Assembly: GCA_018267545.1 (NCBI GenBank)
Contig: JAFDYG010000537.1
Span: 1-64,000 of the forward strand
Length of the DNA stretch: 64,000 nucleotides
From: Bacteroidota bacterium
GTDB taxonomy: Bacteria > Bacteroidota > Bacteroidia > Chitinophagales > Chitinophagaceae
Direction: 5' to 3'
Part shown: one piece after another, positions 49,587 through 58,142 of the stretch
How positions within the stretch are numbered: position 1 is the first letter of the stretch
Layout of the letters: the number at the start of each line of letters is the position of its first letter
The notes under the pieces: generated by a model
What the model was told of the DNA's origin: nothing
The model's database searches: none
The model's input: only the letters and a program-made list of their open reading frames with translations
Translations under genes and position numbers: made by a program

Positions 49587-50549
49587 CTAACGTAAATATT
49601 TCCTTGTCAAAATGTAATATCCCGTCTGTATCACCAAATATAAAATGACTGCCGTCGTCACCAGCGTCATACCCACCGCCAACATCCTATGCACCACATC
49701 CGGCCGGCTCAAAGAATACCGCAGACAAGCAATCGACACCGACCCCAGCGGAAAACTCACCGACCACCACGAAACCTGAAAAGGACAGCACCGCGGCAGC
49801 ATCACCACCTTACTCCCGAATAACAACAGTAAAAAAAGGGTAAAATAAAAAAAACAACTCCCCGCCAAATCATACCCCCCGATCAATCCCACATATCCAT
49901 TAAACGCAAGAGCAAATGGAGCGACCAAAATCATCAACGAAGGCCGCAGCCCCTCGCTCAAAGGAGTCTCAAAAATAAGCCTTGCAAAAATCAGCGTCAT
50001 CATCACCACGATGAAGATGATGCCAATCCCGAAAAACATCACGCAGATCTCACGTGAGCCCGGAAACCCCAACGCGTTCCCCGCAATCGGCACATTCAAA
50101 GTCCCCGTAACAGGCAGCACCCAGGCCGGAACCGCATTCTCCCACGACTGGCGCCCGGTCGTCCACTTCCGCATCACATACCATGCGGACACAAGCGTTA
50201 TGACAACCCCTATCAGCCATATCACATCGGCCAAAACCACCGAGTATGGCACCAATATCCCCGGCATCAGCAAAATAGAAATGCTCACCGTCGAAAAGAA
50301 CCCTATTGAAACCGAATTCCCAAATTCCCGCGCCACCAGCGCCGGGTAACGCACCCACTTGACCCCATAGGCAAAGACAAGAAGAATAAAAACCGCAATC
50401 GCCAAAAATCCGATCACCTCCCCGGCCAAAGACCCCACCCGCCAGATCTTATCCACCAGACGCCAGACAAAACACAGCGCCGTCAACCCCATCACCGCTC
50501 CAAAAAAGCTGACCGGCATAAACTCGAAGAACGATTTTTCCCTTTCCAT
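49587..50549 (-). CDS. SLAC1/TehA-family anion channel or transporter
   Basis: A 320-aa protein with about ten hydrophobic segments. FMPVSFFGAVMGLTAL at the N-terminus and NVPIAGNALGFPGS match the TDT/TehA/SLAC1 family (tellurite resistance, C4-dicarboxylate or small-anion passage). The substrate is not deducible. It lies 3 nt after the sigma-54-type regulator and 4 nt before the EgtD-like gene, so all four genes form one operon. Confidence 0.85.
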   Translation of the reverse strand: MEREKSFFEFMPVSFFGAVMGLTALCFVWRLVDKIWRVGSLAGEVIGFLAIAVFILLVFAYGVKWVRYPALVAREFGNSVSIGFFSTVSISILLMPGILVPYSVVLADVIWLIGVVITLVSAWYVMRKWTTGRQSWENAVPAWVLPVTGTLNVPIAGNALGFPGSREICVMFFGIGIIFIVVMMTLIFARLIFETPLSEGLRPSLMILVAPFALAFNGYVGLIGGYDLAGSCFFYFTLFLLLLFGSKVVMLPRCCPFQVSWWSVSFPLGSVSIACLRYSLSRPDVVHRMLAVGMTLVTTAVILYLVIQTGYYILTRKYLR

Positions 50550-50552
50550 ATC

Positions 50553-51578
50553 TTAATAATGCATCTTTTGTATTCCCAGTCTTTTCAGCTTCGAAGACAG
50601 CGTGCTCGGCGGTACCCCCAAAAACTCCGCCGCTCCCCCATACCCCGCCACTTTGCCATTGCAGTGCCTGAGCACATTGATGATATGGTCCCGCTCATTC
50701 TCCTGGATCGTCTTCACCGCAAATTCCTCCGTACGGACAGCCACCGCATTCAACCGTACATCCGGCAAATACACCTCCTTTAAAACACTTTCTTTATTCA
50801 ACAATACACTCCGCTCTATCACATGCTCCAGCTCCCGTATATTCCCCGGCCAATCGTACCTCGTAATCTGATCGACAACGGCCTTTTCCATCTTCACAAC
50901 CGGTCTTCCCGCCTTCTTCGAAATCTTTTCGATGAAATGAGCCGCCAGCAGCGGAATATCGTCACGACGTTCCCTAAGCGCCGGAATACCGATCGGAAAC
51001 ACATTCAGCCGGTAGAATAAATCGGCCCTGAACCTCCCCTCTTCCACCTCCTTCATTAGATTCCGGTTGGTGGCCGTTACAATCCGCACATCGACTTTTA
51101 TCGTAGTGCGTCCTCCCACCCGCTCTATTTCCTTTTCCTGTAAAGCCCGCAGCAGCTTGACCTGCAATTCCAAAGGCAGCTCCCCGATCTCATCCAGGAA
51201 AAGCGTGCCCTTGTGCGCCAGCTCGAATTTCCCAATCCTTCGGTCCACAGCCCCGGTGAAACTCCCCCGTTCATGACCGAACAATTCAGACTCGATCAGG
51301 TTCGGCGGCAACGCCGCACAGTTCACCTTGATCATCGGCTGATCCTTTCGCGACGACCCATTGTGAATCGCCCTGGCCACCAGTTCCTTCCCAGTCCCGG
51401 TCTCTCCCAATATCAAAACCGTACTGTAAGTTGGTGCAACAATCGAAATCAGCTCTAACGTTTCCCGAAGCTCCTGGCTCCGGCCGATAATTTCAGGAAA
51501 ATGGCGGTTGTTCCCCGCATTTTCTCGGTGGCTCCCCGCATTTTCCTTAAGCCAAATTTGTTCTTCCTGGATCCGCAT
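50553..51578 (-). CDS. Sigma-54-dependent transcriptional activator without sensor domain
   Basis: A 341-aa bacterial enhancer-binding protein. Residues 1-25 are a short tail with the repeat KENAGSHRENAGNN. The AAA+ domain (about 28-265) has Walker A GETGTGKE, the sigma-54 contact loop GSFTGA (consensus GAFTGA) and Walker B LFLDEIGE. A Fis-type helix-turn-helix ends the protein (KVAGYGGAAEFLGVPPSTLS, cited in part). There is no receiver, GAF or PAS domain, so it may be controlled by a partner or by expression level. It heads the operon with channel, EgtD-like and MOSC-reductase genes. Its start overlaps the 3' end of the STN-domain gene by 32 nt. Confidence 0.9.
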   Translation of the reverse strand: MRIQEEQIWLKENAGSHRENAGNNRHFPEIIGRSQELRETLELISIVAPTYSTVLILGETGTGKELVARAIHNGSSRKDQPMIKVNCAALPPNLIESELFGHERGSFTGAVDRRIGKFELAHKGTLFLDEIGELPLELQVKLLRALQEKEIERVGGRTTIKVDVRIVTATNRNLMKEVEEGRFRADLFYRLNVFPIGIPALRERRDDIPLLAAHFIEKISKKAGRPVVKMEKAVVDQITRYDWPGNIRELEHVIERSVLLNKESVLKEVYLPDVRLNAVAVRTEEFAVKTIQENERDHIINVLRHCNGKVAGYGGAAEFLGVPPSTLSSKLKRLGIQKMHY

Positions 51579-51897
51579 GATCGTAAAATTTAAAGGTCAA
51601 AATCCTAAGTTTTATTTTTATGAGCAGTACGTTTTTACCAACTACGACCCACGCTATCGGCATACCCCTAAAACACTTCTTTAATGTTTCCTGCAAAGTC
51701 GCATTTCTCACATCGATAGAAATAGGCCCCACCTTCAGATCATCCGGATCGTATAGAAAAACATATCGGGTTTGCCTTTCTATAGCCGACAACACCCTCT
51801 CCACCGGGGCATTCTTTTCCTTCAGCGTGATCTGTCCATGCCCGACGGTACATATGTGTACGAGGACTATGACCAACACCAGCGTTGTCGATTTCAT
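51547..51897 (-). CDS. STN-domain protein, probable truncated TonB-dependent receptor
   Basis: A 116-aa protein with signal peptide (ending TVGHGQ) and one STN domain (about 22-95: ITLKEKNAPVERVLSAIE, then VFLYDPDDLKV, then ATLQETLKKCF). In Bacteroidota this domain starts SusC/FecA-type receptors that signal to FecR and an ECF sigma factor. Here the frame ends after a non-homologous tail (KIKLRILTFKFYDHADPGRTNLA split: KIKLRILTF, FYDHADPG) that runs into the next gene. The carboxypeptidase-like domain, plug and barrel are missing. It is either a stand-alone STN protein or the remnant of a receptor cut by deletion. Confidence 0.75.
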   Translation of the reverse strand: MKSTTLVLVIVLVHICTVGHGQITLKEKNAPVERVLSAIERQTRYVFLYDPDDLKVGPISIDVRNATLQETLKKCFRGMPIAWVVVGKNVLLIKIKLRILTFKFYDHADPGRTNLA

Positions 51898-51981
51898 AAT
51901 CTGCCGTATCGGGTTTATTTAATGCCCTATTAGTAAGTAAGCTAAAGCAGACCCTTGTGTAAGAAGAAAAGAAAAAAAATA

Positions 51982-53109
51982 TTAAATGCTCACGGTTATA
52001 ACCCGGCCTTCGATCTTGAAGTGAGCGCCGAAATAAGACAGGATATTCAAGGCTTCGGCAATGTTGATGTTTCGATACACCTTCCCTTTGAACGTTCTTT
52101 TTGTGACCTCTCCTTTATATATGACCTCTACATTATACCATCTCGAAATCTCACGCATGACCGTCTTTATATCTGCCCGGTCAAAATAGAAATACCCATT
52201 CTTCCACGCCACGGCCTGCTCCGCATCGATTTGCCTGACCCGAAACGAGCTGTCACCCTTCCCCAGCAACGCCTGCTGACCCTCCAATAAGATAACCAGT
52301 TTCTTGTCCTTCATTACTTTTACACTGCCCTCCAGCAAGGTCGTGCTGACGACTGGTTCATCGTCATAGGCATTTATATTCAAATGCGTACCGATATCTT
52401 CCACAACCTGATTCGGAGCCTCGATCGTGAATGGCTGCCTCGGGTCGTGGACGATTTCAAAATAAAGCTCCCCAGTCATCCTGACCCTGCGCTCATTACC
52501 CGTAAATGCCACCGGATATGTTATCGACGCGCCCGCATTTAACCATACCTTCGTACCATCCGGCAACACTACCGAATAATGTTCTCCCGGCCGGGTAGTC
52601 AGCGTATTATAACCCGCTCCTCCTCCCGCACTATACATCAGCTGTCCATTCTTCGAGCTGACAACCGCCCCGCCCTGCATGGCCAGGTTATCCCTGCCCA
52701 TACTATCCAACGGAATCGTTCGACCATCCAGCAGCGTTAAGGTCGCCCTGGTCCCCGCCGGCAATATATCGGTTGCCAGCGGCTGCCCTTCATCCACACG
52801 CTGCGTCGGCTTCTTCCTGAAAATTAAAAACCCACCTATCGAGATGACTATTAAAATACAAGCCGCCGCCGCAATACGCGGCCAAAGCCTGACCGGAGAC
52901 TTGATAACCGGCCGTAGCTGCCCCTCCTGCTCCGCCCGGAGCGCCCCCAGCATCTCATTCTTGATCTTTTCATAATCGGGCACGCTAGCCACATCCGGCT
53001 GCTTTTGTCCAATTTCGATATACCAGCTCTCCAATAAAGCCTCTTCTTCCGGTGTCGCAATCCCCTCCAAATATTTCCTGATCAACTCTTCGGCTCTTTC
53101 ATTGCTCAT
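51982..53109 (-). CDS. FecR-family anti-sigma / sigma regulator
   Basis: A 375-aa protein. The N-terminal cytosolic anti-sigma part (EELIRKYLEGIATPEEEALLESWY, cited in part) precedes one membrane helix near 83-103. The periplasmic FecR domain has the signature LPDGTKVWLNAGASITYPVAF, cited in part, and a C-terminal secretin/TonB-like domain (VMREISRWYNVEVIYKG). It would hold the ECF sigma factor encoded 77 nt upstream until a TonB receptor signals. The receptor gene downstream is truncated. Confidence 0.93.
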   Translation of the reverse strand: MSNERAEELIRKYLEGIATPEEEALLESWYIEIGQKQPDVASVPDYEKIKNEMLGALRAEQEGQLRPVIKSPVRLWPRIAAAACILIVISIGGFLIFRKKPTQRVDEGQPLATDILPAGTRATLTLLDGRTIPLDSMGRDNLAMQGGAVVSSKNGQLMYSAGGGAGYNTLTTRPGEHYSVVLPDGTKVWLNAGASITYPVAFTGNERRVRMTGELYFEIVHDPRQPFTIEAPNQVVEDIGTHLNINAYDDEPVVSTTLLEGSVKVMKDKKLVILLEGQQALLGKGDSSFRVRQIDAEQAVAWKNGYFYFDRADIKTVMREISRWYNVEVIYKGEVTKRTFKGKVYRNINIAEALNILSYFGAHFKIEGRVITVSI

Positions 53110-53186
53110 AGTAGTAAGTAAGCTAACTCGGGCCTTTGTGTAAGGCCAATATGAAAAAAGTTAAAAAAAGGTGCAAAGGTTAGATG

Positions 53187-53759
53187 TTAATAGAAAAAGA
53201 GGTCGAAAACGACACCCAGGCGGGACCGGAGAATCTTCAAGGCATTGGACATCTGCTTCTTCACAGTATTGTCGGAGATATTCAGCCTTTCGGCAATCTC
53301 CCGGTAGTTCAAATTCGCCTTCCGGCTCAATTCGAAAACCTCCCGCATCTTCGGTGGCAACGCCGCAATCTCTTTTTCGATCAGCTCCTCCATCTGCTTT
53401 TCTCTCACCCGGTACTCACCGCTGTATTCATTCTTCTTGATAAAATCCGCCAGCGAGGACAAATAGTTACTCCTCACCTTTTTGCGGTCAATCAGGTTGA
53501 AGACTTTGTACCGGACTATGGAATAGAGATAAGCCGAAAGTGTAGTCTGAATTTCAAGGGATGGCCCGTCGAGCCAAAAAACGGAAAATACATCCTGGAC
53601 GAGATCCTTCGCGTCCTCATCGCTTTGAACCATCCGCCTGGCATGATTGAATAGCACCGCCCAATACCGATGGTAGATCTCCTCATAAGCGCTCCTCTGA
53701 CCATCCTTAAACATGGCTAATAGCTCCAAATCGCTCAAAACGTCCAGGGATGTTGTCAA
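53187..53759 (-). CDS. ECF RNA polymerase sigma factor (FecI/SigK-like)
   Basis: A 190-aa sigma-70-family factor. Region 2 is indicated by FKDGQRSAYEEIYHRYW and SDEDAKDLVQDVF. Region 4 is indicated by LPPKMREVFELSRKANLNY and EIAERLNISDNTVKKQMS, cited in parts. The start is a TTG at 53759, because an in-frame stop lies just upstream; the first ATG would remove part of region 2. It pairs with the FecR protein next to it. Confidence 0.92.
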   Translation of the reverse strand: MTTSLDVLSDLELLAMFKDGQRSAYEEIYHRYWAVLFNHARRMVQSDEDAKDLVQDVFSVFWLDGPSLEIQTTLSAYLYSIVRYKVFNLIDRKKVRSNYLSSLADFIKKNEYSGEYRVREKQMEELIEKEIAALPPKMREVFELSRKANLNYREIAERLNISDNTVKKQMSNALKILRSRLGVVFDLFFY

Positions 53760-53841
53760 ATGGTCTTAATATTCAAACGAATATACTTAATACAAGTCTA
53801 AATCCAAAAAACACCGTCCATCGTAATCGATTTTCGCCATT

Positions 53842-53857
53842 CTACGACACATCGTAG
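53842..53857. promoter_or_regulatory. Inverted repeat CTACGA-n4-TCGTAG in divergent spacer
   Basis: A perfect 6-bp inverted repeat with a 4-bp spacer in the region between the ECF sigma gene and the DJ-1/PfpI gene. A nearby CATCGTA (from 53819) and ACATCGTAG overlap in sequence, so it may be a protein binding site. No regulator is identified. Confidence 0.3.
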
Positions 53858-53910
53858 TGCCGCCAAAAACCTTACATCCATAATTCACTGAAAAAAATAG
53901 AGTTACACAA

Positions 53911-53926
53911 TGGCACGCAAATAGTC
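53911..53926 (+). promoter_or_regulatory. Possible sigma-54 promoter (-24 element)
   Basis: TGGCACG at 53911-53917 is an exact match to the -24 part of the sigma-54 consensus, but the -12 part at 53922-53926 reads TAGTC, not TTGCW. It lies about 37-43 nt before the ATG of the gene at 53954. A sigma-54 activator is encoded 2.4 kb away. Confidence 0.3.
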
Positions 53927-53953
53927 TTCTCCTCTGTCTAAAAAACACAAATC

Positions 53954-54649
53954 ATGGAATTGAAAAAGATTTTATTCGTGGTGACAAGCCACGATCAGAT
54001 GGGCAGCTCAGGCCGCAAGACAGGAATTTGGATCGAAGAATTCGCCGCGCCTTACTACACCTTTCTGGACGCCGGCAAAGAGATCGTGATCGCCTCCCCC
54101 AAAGGCGGGCAGGCCCCCATTGATCCTAAAAGCAACGAGCCCGAAAACAGAACCGAAGCCACCGTCCGCTATTATAACGACCCCGAGACGATCAAACGCC
54201 TGAGCAACACGGTTAAGATAAGCTCCGTCTCCGAAAAGGACTTCGACACCGTCTTCTACCCCGGCGGCCACGGCCCCATGTGGGACCTCCCCGACAACGA
54301 AGATTCCATCAAGCTCCTCGAAAGCTTCAACCGCGCCGGCAAAGTCATGACCCTGATGTGCCACTCCCCCGTCGCGCTAAAAAACGTAAAAGGCCTCGAC
54401 GGCGACTGGCTCATCAGAAACAGACGCGTGACCGCATTCACCAATGGCGAAGAATCCGAAGCCCAGCTCGACCACATCGTCCCATTCCTGCTCGAAGACA
54501 TGCTGCGCAGCAGAGGCTCCAACTACCAAAAAGGCGAGAACTGGCTGCCCTTCGTCACCCGCGACGGCAAGCTCATCACCGGCCAGAACCCCGCCTCCTC
54601 CGTCCTCGCAGCCACAACGGTAATCGAACTGTTCAAACGCATGAAATAA
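53954..54649 (+). CDS. DJ-1/PfpI (type 1 glutamine amidotransferase-like) protein
   Basis: A 231-aa protein of the Hsp31-like branch: KILFVVTSHDQMG at the first strand, GIWIEEFAAPYYTF with the Glu that pairs with the catalytic Cys, FYPGGHGPMWDLP, and the nucleophile elbow LMCHSPVAL. In close relatives the elbow reads CHGPAAL, so the Gly to Ser change is mild. Members act as glyoxalase III or chaperones against carbonyl stress. It is the first gene of a plus-strand run of enzymes. Confidence 0.88.
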   Translation: MELKKILFVVTSHDQMGSSGRKTGIWIEEFAAPYYTFLDAGKEIVIASPKGGQAPIDPKSNEPENRTEATVRYYNDPETIKRLSNTVKISSVSEKDFDTVFYPGGHGPMWDLPDNEDSIKLLESFNRAGKVMTLMCHSPVALKNVKGLDGDWLIRNRRVTAFTNGEESEAQLDHIVPFLLEDMLRSRGSNYQKGENWLPFVTRDGKLITGQNPASSVLAATTVIELFKRMK

Positions 54650-54672
54650 AATAACACTCCCAAAACAAAAAA

Positions 54673-55962
54673 ATGAAAAAGACTAAAAACATTATCGCAA
54701 GCACGATGGTAGCCGGGGCCATGGCTTTGCAAAGCACGCCGGGCATCGCCCAGCCCTATCAGCCAGGCACACCCGCATCCGACGAGGCCCTTCGCCCCTT
54801 CACCGTACACGTCCCCGACGCAAAGCTAACCGACCTCAAACATCGCATCCTTGCCACCAACTGGCCGACAAACGAAACGGTCAACGACCTCTCCCAGGGC
54901 CTGAAGCTCGAGACGATGAAAACCCTCGCACACTATTGGGCCACCGGCTACAGTTGGCGCAAGATGGAAGCCAGGCTGAATGCCGTCCCTCAATTCCTCA
55001 CCAAAATCGACGGCATCGACATCCACTTCATCCACGTCCGCTCGAAACACAAAAACGCCCTGCCCGTCATCATCACCCACGGCTGGCCCGGCTCCATTAT
55101 CGAACAGATGAAAATCATCGGCCCCCTCACCGACCCCACCGCCTATGGCGGCAGGACTGAAGACGCTTTCGACGTAGTAATCCCCTCATTGCCCGGCCAC
55201 GGCTTCTCCGGCATACCGACCGAGCTCGGCTGGGACCCCGTACGCATCGCCAAAGCATGGATAGTCCTGATGAAACGCCTCGGCTACACCCGGTTCGTAG
55301 CCCAGGGCGGCGACTGGGGCGACGCCGTGACCGAACAGATGGCCGTGCTGGCCCCGCCCGAACTCCTCGGCATCCACACCAACATGGCAGCCACCCTTCC
55401 TCCCGAAGTCTCCAAAGCCCTGGCCACCGGCGGACCCAAGCCCACAACAAACATCTCGACTCCCGATGAAGAGCACGCCTGGGAACAGCTCGACAGCTTC
55501 TGGAAACACGGCCTCGGCTACGCCCTCGAAATGTCCGCCCGTCCCCAAACCCTCTATGGACTCCAGGATTCCCCCATCGGCCTCGCCGCCTGGATGATGG
55601 ACCACGACATCCGCAGCACCGAGCTGATCACCCGCGTCTTCGCCGGCCAGACCGAAGGGCTCACAAAAGACGACATCCTCGACAACATAACTCTCTATTG
55701 GCTGACAGGCACAGCCATCTCTTCCGCCCGCCTCTACTGGGAAAATAAGCTCGCCTTCTTCGATATAAAGAATATCACCATCCCCGTAGCCGTGAGCGCC
55801 TTCCCCGACGAGATCTACCAGGCCCCCAAAACCTGGGCAGAAAAGGCCTTCCCCAAGCTCATCCATTACAACAAGCTCGAGAAAGGTGGCCACTTCGCCG
55901 CATGGGAACAACCCGTCGTCTTCACCCAGGAGCTCCGCGAATCATTCCGCTCCCTCCGCTAA
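54673..55962 (+). CDS. Epoxide hydrolase (EHN domain + alpha/beta hydrolase)
   Basis: A 429-aa exported protein (signal ending STPGIAQP). Residues about 38-145 are the epoxide-hydrolase N-terminal domain (FTVHVPDAKLTDLKHRI). The hydrolase core has the oxyanion motif HGWPGS, the nucleophile Asp in AQGGDWG, and the catalytic His in EKGGHFAAWEQP. Overall it resembles juvenile-hormone/microsomal-type epoxide hydrolases, which open epoxides to diols. It starts 24 nt after the DJ-1 gene and ends 13 nt before the isochorismatase-like gene. Confidence 0.92.
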   Translation: MKKTKNIIASTMVAGAMALQSTPGIAQPYQPGTPASDEALRPFTVHVPDAKLTDLKHRILATNWPTNETVNDLSQGLKLETMKTLAHYWATGYSWRKMEARLNAVPQFLTKIDGIDIHFIHVRSKHKNALPVIITHGWPGSIIEQMKIIGPLTDPTAYGGRTEDAFDVVIPSLPGHGFSGIPTELGWDPVRIAKAWIVLMKRLGYTRFVAQGGDWGDAVTEQMAVLAPPELLGIHTNMAATLPPEVSKALATGGPKPTTNISTPDEEHAWEQLDSFWKHGLGYALEMSARPQTLYGLQDSPIGLAAWMMDHDIRSTELITRVFAGQTEGLTKDDILDNITLYWLTGTAISSARLYWENKLAFFDIKNITIPVAVSAFPDEIYQAPKTWAEKAFPKLIHYNKLEKGGHFAAWEQPVVFTQELRESFRSLR

Positions 55963-55975
55963 AATCAACGCACAT

Positions 55976-56638
55976 ATGAACGCATTCAATACCGAAGCAT
56001 TTAAAAAATACGGCTACTATAACACGTCCCGTACCGGCATCCTCCTCGTCGACCCCTACAATGATTTCCTTCATCCCGACGGCAAGGCCTATGGAAGATC
56101 CAAAGAAGTCATCGAAGGCGTCCACCTCCTCGACAACATGGCCCGCGTCATACAAACAGCACGAGATCTGAAGATGCAAGTGTTCTTCGTACCCCACCAT
56201 CGCTCGGAACCGACCGATTTTCAAAGCTGGAAATACCCCAATATGCTCCAGCTCAAGACAAAGGAACGGCAGACCTTTGCCAAAGGCACATGGGGCGGCG
56301 AGTTCCACGAACGCTTCCGGCCCGAACCCGGCGACGTGATCATCAAAGAACACTGGAGCTCCAGCGGCTTCGCCAATACCGACCTCGACGAGCAGCTGAA
56401 ACAGCACGACATCGACCGGGTTATCCTCATCGGCATGATCGCCAATACCTGTATCGAAGCCACCGGCCGGTTCGCCATGGAGCTGGGCTACCACGTCACC
56501 CTCGTGACCGACGCTACCGCAGCCAACAGCTGGGAAAACATGCACGCCGCCCACGAGATCAACGGCCCGAATTTCGCGCACGCCATCCTCACTACCGGCG
56601 AGCTGACCGGCATTCTTCAGGAAACCACCGTTATGTAA
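55976..56638 (+). CDS. Isochorismatase-family cysteine hydrolase
   Basis: A 220-aa protein. The start at 55976 was chosen, since the longer frame upstream lies inside the epoxide hydrolase gene. The catalytic triad of the family is visible: Asp26 in LLVDPYNDF, Lys in VIIKEHWSSSGF and Cys in IANTCIEATGR. The cis-peptide motif before the Cys (GMIANTC) is as expected. Members hydrolyse isochorismate, nicotinamide or ureido compounds; this one's substrate is unknown. Confidence 0.9.
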   Translation: MNAFNTEAFKKYGYYNTSRTGILLVDPYNDFLHPDGKAYGRSKEVIEGVHLLDNMARVIQTARDLKMQVFFVPHHRSEPTDFQSWKYPNMLQLKTKERQTFAKGTWGGEFHERFRPEPGDVIIKEHWSSSGFANTDLDEQLKQHDIDRVILIGMIANTCIEATGRFAMELGYHVTLVTDATAANSWENMHAAHEINGPNFAHAILTTGELTGILQETTVM

Positions 56639-56669
56639 GCGAATAACAAAAAACGAAAACAATAATTGT

Positions 56670-57221
56670 ATGAAAATTGCAGAACAAATTGTCGACTCCA
56701 GCTTCACCGCCATCATCAATGCTCACATAGAAAAAATTGACATCCCCGAATGGGCCTTTAACCTCTCCGAGGCAGAATACCAAAGCTGCTCGCCCGCTCA
56801 CGTCTCCGCCGCGAAAACCGTCGGAACCGACGGCCGGCGCATGTCCATAAACGTGGAGCTCATCGGCGGCAGCCCCATGGTGCAGCACTACCAGGAAGAA
56901 GTCTCCGAACCCCACCACCTCATCCTGACCTCCTTCTCCGACGTCTTCGGCCCGACCGGCCGTTTCGTCATCCACGTCCACTGGGAACTCTCCGTCCGCG
57001 CCATCGATGACAACCGCTGCGAGTTCACCAATCGCGTCATCTCCCACGCCACCGATGGGATGATGAAGGCGCTCGACCAGCAGGGCGTTTCCTTCGACGC
57101 CTTCCGCGCCCAACGACAGCCCCATTCCATCAACCACAACCGTTCGGAAACGCCCCTCTTCGCGGCGAGCATAGAAAGGGCCGCAAAAGCCGCATCCGTT
57201 CCTAAATTAGCGGCCCAATAA
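56670..57221 (+). CDS. Uncharacterised SRPBCC-like protein
   Basis: A 183-aa protein with no signal peptide. The alternating strands MSINVELIGGSPMVQHY, HHLILTSFSDVF and RFVIHVHWELSV, then CEFTNRVISHATDG and a long C-terminal helix, resemble a helix-grip (polyketide cyclase or START-like) fold, but I do not recognise a named family. It lies 31 nt after the isochorismatase-like gene and 6 nt before an alpha/beta hydrolase, so it probably shares their transcript. Confidence 0.6.
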   Translation: MKIAEQIVDSSFTAIINAHIEKIDIPEWAFNLSEAEYQSCSPAHVSAAKTVGTDGRRMSINVELIGGSPMVQHYQEEVSEPHHLILTSFSDVFGPTGRFVIHVHWELSVRAIDDNRCEFTNRVISHATDGMMKALDQQGVSFDAFRAQRQPHSINHNRSETPLFAASIERAAKAASVPKLAAQ

Positions 57222-57227
57222 ACGCAT

Positions 57228-58142
57228 ATGTACAAAATCGTCGCTCTTATCCTCACGATCAACACACTGGCAGTGCACGGACAGACAACATCATATCGAA
57301 CAGTCAAGGTCGATGGACTAAACATCTTCTACCGAGAAGCCGGTCCAAAAGATGCGCGCCCCATCCTATTTCTACACGGATTCCCATCCTCCTCCAGGAT
57401 GTTCGAATCGCTGTTCCCGTTACTGTCCGCCCACTACCACCTCATCGCGCCGGACTATCCCGGCTTCGGATACAGCGACGCCCCCGACCCGAACCTGTTC
57501 CATTACACCTTCGATCACCTCGCATCCATCATCCGGTCTTTCACTGATACGATAGGTCTTACGCAGTATACTTTGTATATGCAGGACTATGGCGGGCCAG
57601 TCGGCTTCCGGCTGGCCCTCGCCAATCCGGAAAGGGTTAAAGACATAATCATCCAAAACGCAGTTGCCCACATCGAAGGATTGTCGCCCCTATGGAATAC
57701 AAGGAAAGCCTTTTGGCAGAACCGCTCCGCACACGAAGACGAGCTCAAAACCAACTTCACCTCCCTCCAGGCCACCAAACAACGGCACATCGGCAATACC
57801 CCGCACCCCGAACACATTAACCCCGACACCTGGAACGACGAATACGCATTCCTCACCCGGCCCGGAGAAACCCAAATCCAGCTCGACCTCTTCTACGACT
57901 ACCAAACAAACGTGACCTCTTACCCAAAGTGGCAGCAATGGCTCCGCAATCATCAACCCCGACTACTAGTACTCTGGGGCAAATATGACCCTTCGTTCAC
58001 GACAGCCGGAGCCCTCGCGTACAAAAAGGACGTACCGGAAGCCCAGGTCATCTTGCTCGACGCTGGACACTTTGCCCTCGACGAAGCCACAAACCCAATC
58101 GCCACACACATCTTAAACTTTTTAAACAAAAAACATGAGTGA
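57228..58142 (+). CDS. Alpha/beta hydrolase (epoxide hydrolase / haloalkane dehalogenase-like)
   Basis: A 304-aa protein with a signal peptide (ending TLAVHGQ). It has HGFPSSSRMF at the oxyanion loop, the nucleophile Asp in MQDYGGPVGF, and the catalytic His in DAGHFALDE. A cap domain lies in between. An Asp nucleophile indicates epoxide hydrolase or dehalogenase chemistry, not an esterase. The last 8 nt overlap the next gene. Confidence 0.88.
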   Translation: MYKIVALILTINTLAVHGQTTSYRTVKVDGLNIFYREAGPKDARPILFLHGFPSSSRMFESLFPLLSAHYHLIAPDYPGFGYSDAPDPNLFHYTFDHLASIIRSFTDTIGLTQYTLYMQDYGGPVGFRLALANPERVKDIIIQNAVAHIEGLSPLWNTRKAFWQNRSAHEDELKTNFTSLQATKQRHIGNTPHPEHINPDTWNDEYAFLTRPGETQIQLDLFYDYQTNVTSYPKWQQWLRNHQPRLLVLWGKYDPSFTTAGALAYKKDVPEAQVILLDAGHFALDEATNPIATHILNFLNKKHE

